A stretch of DNA of 64,000 bases from an uncultured Erythrobacter sp. (GTDB lineage: Bacteria > Pseudomonadota > Alphaproteobacteria > Sphingomonadales > Sphingomonadaceae). Below the pieces are notes generated by a model. The model had not been told where the DNA came from. It did no database searches and worked only from the letters and a program-made list of their open reading frames with translations. Every line of letters begins with the position of its first letter. Positions within the stretch are counted from its first letter, which is position 1. The stretch lies in NCBI RefSeq assembly GCF_947497915.1, contig NZ_CANMIJ010000001.1, positions 62,001 through 126,000 of the forward strand. The letters are read 5' to 3'. A program made the position numbers and the translations under genes. Below are positions 56,323-64,000 of the stretch, in pieces.

Positions 56323-56838
56323 TTATGCTGCGTCCTTAGCGCCGTAGGCGCCGAACACGCGGGCCAGCTTGCTCGCTGGTGCGTTGACGACCTGAGCAAC
56401 CTTGGTTGCCGGTGCGTTGACGAGACCAACGAGTTTGCCGCGAAGCTCGTCGAGGCTTGGCATCGAGGCCAATGACCTCACACCTGCTTCATCGAGAACC
56501 TGCGTACCCATCGAACCACCGACGATTTCCAACTTGTCATTCGCTTTCGCGAACTCGACAGCGGCTTTGGCAGCCGCGACAGGGTCTTCAGACCATGCCA
56601 GCGCGGTCGGACCGGAGAGATACTCTTCGATGCCAACGTAATCGGTGTCTTTCAGGGCGAGCTTGGCGAGACGGTTTTTCGCAACCTTGTAGGAAGCACC
56701 AACTTCACGCATTTTCCCGCGCAGTTCAGTGGATTGATCCACTGTCAGGCCGAGATTGCGGGTTACGACAACCACGCCTACCTCGTTGAAAACAGCGTTG
56801 AGTTGAGCAACCGCGTCGGCTTTTTGCGAACGATCCAT
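56323..56838 (-). CDS. rplJ: 50S ribosomal protein L10
   Basis: Base of the ribosomal stalk; binds L7/L12 dimers and 23S rRNA. The 171-residue protein starts [14 protein letters not shown] and has the family core [24 protein letters not shown] lies seven bases upstream of the ATG. In many bacteria L10-L12 also binds its own leader to repress translation. Here rplJ-rplL lie on the minus strand, away from rpoBC. Confidence 0.97.
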   Translation of the reverse strand: MDRSQKADAVAQLNAVFNEVGVVVVTRNLGLTVDQSTELRGKMREVGASYKVAKNRLAKLALKDTDYVGIEEYLSGPTALAWSEDPVAAAKAAVEFAKANDKLEIVGGSMGTQVLDEAGVRSLASMPSLDELRGKLVGLVNAPATKVAQVVNAPASKLARVFGAYGAKDAA

Positions 56839-57138
56839 GCCTTACTCCTTCACTAATGGCCGAACGGAAACGTTCCGTACGGCCGGCTCATGTTTCACCC
56901 TGCCGCTTACCGACAAGGCGAAGTCCAATGATGGGGAAGGAGGGTGCGCCAGGCGGCGCGTTTGCATTCACTCTAAAAGAAGCGATGCGAAAATCTCTAT
57001 TCCCCGTCTAGGCTGGAAATTAAGGAGACCCGATTGCCTCCACCTGCTGTCTTGGACGGATGACTGTCTGGGCCGAAACCAAAACAATCGAGGCGCGCAT
57101 TTACCGTGCGCGCCCCGAGAGTCAAGATATTATGCGTG
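56839..57138 (-). other. Leader of rplJ, with terminator of the upstream operon
   Basis: 300 bases without a gene. Nearest rplJ is a 12-base hairpin with one mismatch, GGCCGAACGGAA / TTCCGTACGGCC (56858-56884), ending eight bases before the ribosome site, where L10 autoregulation would act. At the far end is the terminator at 57092-57114. Between them I see no clear structure; the rplJ promoter must lie there. Confidence 0.55.
57085..57114 (-). terminator. Probable terminator of the HTH-DUF2975 operon
   Basis: On the minus strand, perfect stem GGCGCGCA / TGCGCGCC around seven bases (57114-57092), followed by TCGATTGTTTT. 25 bases after the stop of the regulator gene. Confidence 0.6.
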
Positions 57139-57339
57139 TTACTGACTGTCTGCGTATTCCAGCAGATCGCCCGGCTGGCAATCCAGTTCGCGGCAAATCG
57201 CGGCGAGGGTCGTGAAGCGGATCGCTTTGGCTTTGCCGGTTTTCAGGATTGAGAGGTTGGCCAGCGTCAGGCCCACCCGCTCTGCCAGTTCGGTTAACGT
57301 CATGCGGCGTTCGTGCAGCAGGTCATCGAGCTTGACCAT
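57139..57339 (-). CDS. XRE-type (YozG-like) transcriptional regulator
   Basis: A 66-residue protein that is nearly all helix-turn-helix: MVKLDDLLHERRMTLTELAE, then LTLANLSILKTGKAKAIRF as turn and recognition helix, then ICRELDCQPGDLLEY. This is the short HTH_26/YozG class usually found beside DUF2975 genes. I chose the ATG at 57339 for GAAGGAG nine bases upstream; the frame extends to 57369. It is the last gene of a three-gene operon and probably binds the repeats at 58084-58154, repressing its own operon. Confidence 0.9.
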   Translation of the reverse strand: MVKLDDLLHERRMTLTELAERVGLTLANLSILKTGKAKAIRFTTLAAICRELDCQPGDLLEYADSQ

Positions 57340-57368
57340 GATTGTTGCTCCTTCATCATCAGCGGGCA

Positions 57369-57905
57369 TTACACAGTCCCTTCAAGATCTTCGCGCATTG
57401 CAGCGCCATGTTTGAAAACACGGGCAAGGATGAAGAGCGTAAGGATCAGCATGATGCCGCCGAAGTCGAGGCTTGCATCCACTGTCCCGGGATCTTCGCC
57501 CAGCCTGTTCGTCAATGCCACGGCGAGGCCGGCGGTGGGCAGTGACAAAATTTGAGCCACCAACATGAGCCATGCCATCGATGTGAGCCGCGTTGCATTC
57601 ACAGGCACGAACGGATCAGTCTCGCCTACACTCTTCACGATGCGCAGCATGTTCACGAAGAATAGTATAATGATGCCAACGATAATTCCGGCCAGTATAA
57701 GGACGCCCACCATCATCCAGACTTCTGCTGAGCCGGGCTCGATTGGCACCTTTTCGACCAACTCAGATATGATCGCGGACGGATTGAAAATTGCGACGGC
57801 CATGGCTGCTACAATGCCTGCGGCGCCGATCCCTAGAGCCGCAAGTATAATATAGATTAAGGCGCGAGCCGCGATGAGCAGCGGGTCTTTAAGTGCAGAT
57901 GTCAT
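57369..57905 (-). CDS. DUF2975 membrane protein
   Basis: A 178-residue protein with four transmembrane helices, at about residues 9-40, 63-88, 107-132 and 145-163. The DUF2975 pattern is visible in the loop VKSVGETDPFVPVNATRLTSMAW. The family occurs widely in bacteria next to a short XRE regulator, but its function is not known. AAGGGGAC precedes the ATG by eight bases. It starts 25 bases after a small exported peptide gene and is followed 29 bases later by the regulator. Confidence 0.87.
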   Translation of the reverse strand: MTSALKDPLLIAARALIYIILAALGIGAAGIVAAMAVAIFNPSAIISELVEKVPIEPGSAEVWMMVGVLILAGIIVGIIILFFVNMLRIVKSVGETDPFVPVNATRLTSMAWLMLVAQILSLPTAGLAVALTNRLGEDPGTVDASLDFGGIMLILTLFILARVFKHGAAMREDLEGTV

Positions 57906-57930
57906 TATTTGTCCCCTTGCTTGTCGTGAC

Positions 57931-58062
57931 TTAAGCCAAGGCCATAGTAGCGATTGGAACCGCTGCGTGTGCCGGCGGAATGGCGATGATTGTGCTGATA
58001 GTGCCGAGCGTTAGGAACAGGGCAGCGCAAGCGGCAATAGACTGTGTCATTACGTTGTACAT
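57931..58062 (-). CDS. Small 43-residue membrane or exported peptide
   Basis: An unlisted short gene: ATG at 58062, TAA at 57933-57931. The product reads MYNVMTQSIAACAALFLTLG, then TISTIIAIPPAHAAVPIATM and ends ALA. Residues 5-28 form a hydrophobic helix followed by AHA-A, a possible signal peptidase site that would release a peptide of about nine residues; if uncut it is a one-helix membrane protein. AAGGAG lies seven bases before the ATG, and the gene directly follows the promoter of the DUF2975-HTH operon. I do not recognise a family. Confidence 0.7.
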   Translation of the reverse strand: MYNVMTQSIAACAALFLTLGTISTIIAIPPAHAAVPIATMALA

Positions 58063-58083
58063 ATCGAACTCCTTGATGCGTGA

Positions 58084-58098
58084 TATTGTTTTTCGATA
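58084..58098. promoter_or_regulatory. Operator copy 3 of TATTG-N5-CAATA (imperfect)
   Basis: TATTG-TTTTT-CGATA, one mismatch from the perfect palindromes upstream. It covers the expected start of transcription of the small-peptide/DUF2975/HTH operon. Confidence 0.6.
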
Positions 58099-58103
58099 AT
58101 CCC

Positions 58104-58132
58104 GATCTAAGGGTGATTCGATTTATTGTCAA
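58104..58132 (-). promoter_or_regulatory. Promoter of the small-peptide/DUF2975/HTH operon
   Basis: On the minus strand TTGACA (58132-58127), 17 bases, then TAGATC (58109-58104). The -35 box is perfect and lies inside operator copy 2; start of transcription would be near 58097, inside copy 3. Confidence 0.65.
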
Positions 58133-58155
58133 TCAATAATATTGAAAAACAATAT
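58123..58155. promoter_or_regulatory. Two perfect operators, TATTG-N5-CAATA
   Basis: TTATTG-TCAAT-CAATAA (58123-58139) and ATATTG-AAAAA-CAATAT (58139-58155) are perfect palindromes whose centres are 16 bases apart. The first covers the -35 box. The arrangement fits cooperative binding of a small HTH dimer, most simply the regulator encoded by the same operon. Confidence 0.65.
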
Positions 58156-58258
58156 GCAGCATATCGTTTTCCTAGAATCCTTGGAGTTGTTCATTTGTTG
58201 AAGGTGTTGGAATGCGACGAATGGTTAGTAGTCGCACGCTGCCGCGTGCTCTCCCGCG

Positions 58259-58286
58259 TTGACAAATCCAACATCCCGCCTAGATA
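58259..58286 (+). promoter_or_regulatory. Probable rpoBC promoter
   Basis: TTGACA (58259-58264), 16 bases, TAGATA (58281-58286): a good housekeeping promoter about 240 bases before rpoB. Needed because rpoB is not downstream of rplL here. Confidence 0.6.
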
Positions 58287-58528
58287 GCTCTCACACGCCA
58301 GCTTCGAGACAGACTGATTCATACGCGGGGATCGGTTCCAGAATAGAAGCGGCGCTTTGCTATATTCGCGACGATAAATTCAGCTGCACCCCGGTTACCG
58401 TTTCGACGGAGCTGAGGCATGCGGCTCTTTTTGCGTCCTTTTGGCAATCATGTTTCGCGTGACGTGAGTTTAATTTTGCACGCGGGCATCCGCCTCGTGT
58501 GCGTCCAACAAAGAGGCATATCTCTTCC

Positions 58529-61500
58529 ATGGCGACCAAGGCTAACGCCCTCAAGACTTCGAACAAGCTCCGCAGCCGCAAGGCGCAGGGTACCGCGAAA
58601 AAGCGCATCCGTAAGATTTTCGGCGACATCCACGAAGTCGTGGACATGCCGAACCTTATCGAGGTGCAGCGCGAAAGCTACGAGCAGTTCCTGCGCTCCG
58701 ACGCTTCGATTGACTATGTCTCGGGCCTCGAAAAAACGCTGCGTAGTGTTTTCCCGATCCGCGACTTTGCCGGCACTGCCGAGCTTGATTTTGTAAATTA
58801 CGAGCTTGAGCCGCCAAAATACGACACAACAGAATGCCGTCAACGCGGCATTACTTATGCTGCGCCAATGAAGGTCACGCTTCGTCTGATCGTGTTCGAA
58901 GTCGATCAGGAAACCGAAACCCGCTCCGTGCTCGATATCAAAGAGCAAGACGTTTACATGGGCGATATGCCGCTCATGACGGATAACGGCACTTTCATCA
59001 TCAATGGCACAGAGCGAGTAATCGTTTCGCAGATGCACCGTTCGCCGGGCGTCCTGTTTGATCACGATCGCGGCAAAACGCACTCGTCGGGTAAGCTTTT
59101 GTTTGCTGCCCGCGTTATTCCGTATCGCGGTTCGTGGCTTGATTTTGAATTCGACGCAAAAGACATCGTTAACGTCCGCATCGACCGTAAGCGTAAGCTG
59201 CCGGTTACAGCGCTTCTTTATGCGCTTGGCCTCGATAGTGAAGAAATCCTCCACCACTTCTACGACACGGTCACTTGGGAGCGTGCGAAGGACGGTTGGA
59301 AAATTCCGTTTAATGCAGAAAACTGGCGCGGCCAGAAACCTGCATTCGCGCTTGTTGATGCGAAAACCGGCGAAGAAATTTTCGCCGCGGGTCAGAAAAT
59401 CAGCCCGCGTGCCGCCAATAAAGCTGCAAAAGACGGTCTCACCGAACTGCTGCTGCCGACCGAAGAAGTCGTCAGCCGCTACGCTTCGCGTGATATGATC
59501 GATGAAAGCACTGGCCGTATTTATGTTGAAGCTGGTGACGAGCTCACGCTTGAGCACATCGAAACGCTCGACAATGCCGGTATCGATAGCCTCGAGCTGC
59601 TCGACATCGACGAAATCAACACCGGCCCATGGATCCGCAACACGCTGGCGGTCGACAAAGCTGAGAACCGTGATGAGGGCCTTGAGGCCATCTACAAAGT
59701 CATGCGTCCGGGTGAGCCGCCTACGAAGGAAACCGCTGACGCGCTTTTCGAAGGCCTTTTCTTCGATGGTGAGCGTTACGACCTTTCTGCGGTTGGCCGT
59801 GTGAAGCTGAACATGCGTCTTGAGCTCGATGCTGAAGACACTGTTACAACGCTGCGTAAGGAAGACATCCTCGCAGTGGTCAAAGAACTCGTTGGTCTGA
59901 AAGACGGCAAGGGCGAAGTTGATGACATCGACAACCTCGGCAATCGCCGTGTTCGTTCGGTTGGTGAGCTGCTGGAAAACCAGTATCGCGTCGGTCTGCT
60001 CCGCATGGAGCGTGCCGTTAAAGAGCGCATGTCGAGCGTCGATGTTTCGACTGTTATGCCGAACGACCTTATTAACGCAAAACCTGCAGTTGCTGCGGTT
60101 CGTGAGTTCTTCGGCTCTTCGCAGCTGTCGCAGTTCATGGATCAGACCAACCCGCTTTCAGAAGTCACTCACAAGCGTCGCGTCTCAGCGCTTGGCCCAG
60201 GTGGTTTGACCCGTGAGCGTGCTGGTTTTGAAGTTCGCGACGTTCACCCAACCCACTATGGCCGTATCTGCCCGATTGAAACGCCGGAAGGCCCGAACAT
60301 CGGTCTGATCAACTCGCTGGCATCATTCAGCCGCGTAAACAAATACGGCTTTATCGAAACGCCGTATCGTAAAGTTGATGGCAACAGCGTCACCGGCGAT
60401 GTGATCTACCTTTCCGCGATGGAAGAGCAGAAGCATACCGTTGCGCAGGCTTCAGCTGAGCTGAACCCGGACGGCACTTTCGTTGAAGAGTTGATTTCGG
60501 CTCGTCAGGCTGGCGACAACCTTATGGCGCCAAGCGAAACGGTCACTTTGATGGACGTTTCGCCGAAACAGCTCGTTTCGGTTGCGGCATCGCTGATCCC
60601 GTTCCTGGAAAACGATGACGCTAACCGGGCTCTCATGGGCTCGAACATGCAGCGTCAGGCTGTGCCGCTTGTTAAGGCAGAGGCACCGTGGGTCGGAACC
60701 GGCATGGAAGAAACCGTGGCGCGCGATTCCGGCGCTGCGATTGCTGCCAAGCGTGGCGGTATCGTCGACCAAGTTGATGCGACCCGTATCGTTATCCGCG
60801 CAATTGGCGATGTCGAAGCCGGTCAATCTGGTGTCGATATTTACACGCTCCAGAAATTCCAACGTTCGAACCAGAACACCTGCATCAACCAGCGTCCGCT
60901 GGTGAAAGTTGGTGAGACAATCGAAGCAGGCGACATCATTGCTGACGGTCCTTCGACCGATATCGGCGAGCTCGCGCTGGGCAAAAACAGCCTCGTCGCG
61001 TTTATGCCTTGGAATGGCTACAACTACGAAGATTCGATCCTGATCAGCGAGCGCATCGTGAAAGACGACGTGTTCACGTCGATCCACATCGATGAGTTCG
61101 AAGTGATGGCCCGCGATACCAAGCTGGGTCCAGAAGACATCACCCGCGATATCCCGAATGTCGGCGAGGAAGCCCTGCGCAACCTCGACGAGGCAGGCAT
61201 CGTTTACATCGGCGCTGAAGTGCATCCGGGTGACATCTTGGTCGGCAAGATCACTCCAAAGGGTGAAAGCCCGATGACGCCGGAAGAAAAACTTCTGCGC
61301 GCCATCTTCGGTGAGAAAGCCTCTGACGTTCGCGATACGTCGCTGCGTTTGCCACCAGGTGTTGCTGGTACCGTCGTCGAAGTTCGTGTGTTTAACCGCC
61401 ACGGTATTGAGATTGATGACCGTACCCGAGCGATCCAGAACGAGGAAATCGAGCGTCTGCGCAAAGATAGCGCCGATGAACGCGCTATCCTCAACCGGGC

Positions 61501-62731
61501 GACCTATAATCGCCTCCGCGATATGCTGATCGGTCAAACTGCATCTGCGGCACCGAAAGGTACTAAGAAGGGTAGCGAGATCACGGAAGCCGGTCTGGAA
61601 GAGGTCGAGCGTCACGAATGGTTCAAGTTCGCAGTGGCCGATGATGGCCGCCAAGCACAGATCGAAGCGATCAAGACGCAATACGACGAAGCCGTCGGCA
61701 TGATCGATGCCAAATTCGAAGATCGTAAGGAAAAGCTGGAGCGCGGCGATGAGCTTGCTCCGGGTGTTCTGAAAATGGTCAAAGTCTTCGTTGCCGTGAA
61801 GCGCAAGCTTCAGCCAGGCGACAAGATGGCCGGCCGTCACGGTAACAAGGGTGTGATTTCGCGCATCCTTCCGGTCGAAGACATGCCTTTCCTTGAAGAT
61901 GGCACAGCGGTTGACCTCGTGCTCAACCCGCTGGGCGTGCCATCGCGTATGAACGTCGGTCAGATTTTCGAAACGCACCTTGGCTTCGCAGCGCGCGGCC
62001 TGGGTATGGATATCGCGGACAAGCTCGAAGAGTGGAAACGCGCCAATCCGAACGCAGCCGAAGACTACAAGAACGCAAAGCCACCAGAAGCGGTCGTTGA
62101 GCGTCTCAAGGATGTTTACGGCGAGCAGTATTTCGAAGATCTCGACAGCCGTTCGGCAGAGCAGATCGTTGAGCTTGCAGGCAACCTGTCAGCTGGTGTT
62201 CCGATGGGTACGCCAGTGTTTGACGGCGCGCGTGAGCCGGACGTGTCGGACATGCTCGTTAAGGCAGGCATCGACAGTTCGGGCCAATCGACATTGTTCG
62301 ATGGCCGCACTGGTGATGCGTTTGACCGCAAGGTCACAGTGGGCATCATCTACATGCTCAAACTGCATCACCTTGTGGACGACAAAATCCACGCTCGTTC
62401 GATCGGCCCATACTCGCTCGTCACTCAGCAGCCGCTGGGCGGTAAAGCGCAGTTCGGTGGACAGCGCTTTGGTGAGATGGAGGTCTGGGCACTGCAAGCA
62501 TACGGTGCCGCCTACACCTTGCAGGAAATGCTCACCGTCAAATCGGATGACGTCGTTGGCCGGACCAAGGTCTACGAAGCGATCGTTAAAGGTGATGACA
62601 CCTTCGAAGCGGGCATTCCGGAGAGCTTTAACGTTCTCGTGAAGGAAATGCGCTCGCTCGGCATGAACGTCGAACTCACATCGCTCGGCGATGGCGAAGA
62701 CGGCGACGATTGGCCGGAGGCAGCGGAATAG
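58529..62731 (+). CDS. rpoB: RNA polymerase beta subunit
   Basis: Catalytic core subunit; 1400 residues from the ATG at 58529 ([14 protein letters not shown]; the frame runs back to 58499). The rifampicin-binding region [20 protein letters not shown] with [10 protein letters not shown] keeps the residues seen in sensitive enzymes (Asp, His, Ser and Leu positions). The C-terminal part has [13 protein letters not shown] and [18 protein letters not shown]. It opens a plus-strand rpoB-rpoC operon with its own promoter. Confidence 0.98.
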   Translation: MATKANALKTSNKLRSRKAQGTAKKRIRKIFGDIHEVVDMPNLIEVQRESYEQFLRSDASIDYVSGLEKTLRSVFPIRDFAGTAELDFVNYELEPPKYDTTECRQRGITYAAPMKVTLRLIVFEVDQETETRSVLDIKEQDVYMGDMPLMTDNGTFIINGTERVIVSQMHRSPGVLFDHDRGKTHSSGKLLFAARVIPYRGSWLDFEFDAKDIVNVRIDRKRKLPVTALLYALGLDSEEILHHFYDTVTWERAKDGWKIPFNAENWRGQKPAFALVDAKTGEEIFAAGQKISPRAANKAAKDGLTELLLPTEEVVSRYASRDMIDESTGRIYVEAGDELTLEHIETLDNAGIDSLELLDIDEINTGPWIRNTLAVDKAENRDEGLEAIYKVMRPGEPPTKETADALFEGLFFDGERYDLSAVGRVKLNMRLELDAEDTVTTLRKEDILAVVKELVGLKDGKGEVDDIDNLGNRRVRSVGELLENQYRVGLLRMERAVKERMSSVDVSTVMPNDLINAKPAVAAVREFFGSSQLSQFMDQTNPLSEVTHKRRVSALGPGGLTRERAGFEVRDVHPTHYGRICPIETPEGPNIGLINSLASFSRVNKYGFIETPYRKVDGNSVTGDVIYLSAMEEQKHTVAQASAELNPDGTFVEELISARQAGDNLMAPSETVTLMDVSPKQLVSVAASLIPFLENDDANRALMGSNMQRQAVPLVKAEAPWVGTGMEETVARDSGAAIAAKRGGIVDQVDATRIVIRAIGDVEAGQSGVDIYTLQKFQRSNQNTCINQRPLVKVGETIEAGDIIADGPSTDIGELALGKNSLVAFMPWNGYNYEDSILISERIVKDDVFTSIHIDEFEVMARDTKLGPEDITRDIPNVGEEALRNLDEAGIVYIGAEVHPGDILVGKITPKGESPMTPEEKLLRAIFGEKASDVRDTSLRLPPGVAGTVVEVRVFNRHGIEIDDRTRAIQNEEIERLRKDSADERAILNRATYNRLRDMLIGQTASAAPKGTKKGSEITEAGLEEVERHEWFKFAVADDGRQAQIEAIKTQYDEAVGMIDAKFEDRKEKLERGDELAPGVLKMVKVFVAVKRKLQPGDKMAGRHGNKGVISRILPVEDMPFLEDGTAVDLVLNPLGVPSRMNVGQIFETHLGFAARGLGMDIADKLEEWKRANPNAAEDYKNAKPPEAVVERLKDVYGEQYFEDLDSRSAEQIVELAGNLSAGVPMGTPVFDGAREPDVSDMLVKAGIDSSGQSTLFDGRTGDAFDRKVTVGIIYMLKLHHLVDDKIHARSIGPYSLVTQQPLGGKAQFGGQRFGEMEVWALQAYGAAYTLQEMLTVKSDDVVGRTKVYEAIVKGDDTFEAGIPESFNVLVKEMRSLGMNVELTSLGDGEDGDDWPEAAE

Positions 62732-62789
62732 CGGGAGCGGGCTGAAAAGCCCCTCCCACCTTCGCTACCCAAGAGATTTCACCCCCTGA

Positions 62790-64000
<1,211 letters not shown>

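Larger units (their letters stand above)
58063..58528. other. Divergent promoter region between the DUF2975 operon and rpoB
   Basis: 466 bases without a supported gene. The left third carries the operator cluster and promoter of the minus-strand operon; the middle holds a GCACGC-TGCC-GCGTGC hairpin (58234-58249) and the rpoB promoter; the rest, about 235 bases, is the untranslated leader of rpoB, with a weak stem GAGC...GCTC followed by TTTTT near 58409-58433. Confidence 0.6.

Noticed and set aside
57139..57905. HTH plus membrane protein as a toxin-antitoxin pair
   Set aside because: DUF2975 proteins are 170+ residues with four helices and are not known toxins; the pair fits a regulator with its membrane target better. 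The 43-residue peptide keeps the idea open but unproven.
58409..58433. Attenuator in the rpoB leader
   Set aside because: The stem before TTTTT is only about four pairs; left as a note.
60452..61978. 508-codon frame opposite rpoB
   Set aside because: Shadow of strongly biased rpoB codons; no start signal, and the sense protein is fully conserved.

Overview
The window reads as chromosomal DNA of an alphaproteobacterium, most likely Sphingomonadales and probably Erythrobacteraceae-like. Pointers are a full CtrA cell-cycle regulator, an alphaproteobacterial-type DksA that has lost its zinc cysteines, a DUF4167 protein, groESL with a CIRCE element, and many short lipoproteins. The taxonomic call is inference from gene content. 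Almost everything is core or near-core chromosome. I see no insertion sequence, prophage, CRISPR array, rRNA or tRNA gene.

Layout. 1-9 kb: the end of dksA, a PilZ protein, an orphan peptide-type binding lipoprotein, DUF4112, then the kynA-kynB-kynU operon (tryptophan to anthranilate), an HNH nuclease divergent from gluQ, a HIG1-like protein, a PduO-type cobalamin adenosyltransferase and 3-hydroxybutyryl-CoA dehydrogenase. 9-19 kb: mutS with a small acidic membrane protein, malic enzyme, DUF3592, a Tat-type DUF917 lipoprotein, trmB and a first MscS-family channel. 18.8-24 kb: ctrA, rpoN and lptB on the minus strand, then a BON-MscS fusion. 24-32 kb: ppa, hisS-prfA-prmC, DUF4167, lnt, metK and DUF418. 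33-36.5 kb: a minus-strand CoA-transferase operon (scoA, a HAD-like lipoprotein, scoB, a CaiB-family gene). 36.5-43 kb: a long divergent intergenic region with a probable small RNA, a CDC48/p97-type AAA ATPase, a third MscS channel and polA. 43-55 kb: a lipoprotein, a beta-lactamase-fold protein, a DUF305-LVIVD secreted protein, a DUF885 lipoprotein, an FAD-linked oxidase, groES-groEL and a MATE exporter. 55-64 kb: a lipoprotein, rplJ-rplL on the minus strand, a three-gene HTH/DUF2975/small-peptide operon, then rpoB-rpoC on the plus strand.

The most unusual segment is 57.1-58.2 kb. A 43-residue membrane or exported peptide, a DUF2975 membrane protein and a small XRE-type regulator form one minus-strand operon. 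Its promoter carries three copies of an inverted repeat (TATTG-N5-CAATA), one overlapping the -35 box and one near the likely start of transcription. This operon also lies between rplJL and rpoBC, which face away from each other instead of forming the usual rplJL-rpoBC operon. Other items worth checking are the terminated small-RNA candidate at about 36.75-36.85 kb, the HAD-like lipoprotein inside the CoA-transferase operon, the paired hairpins before metK, a possible EcfG-type promoter before the DUF305-LVIVD gene, and a candidate CtrA box between ctrA and rpoN.
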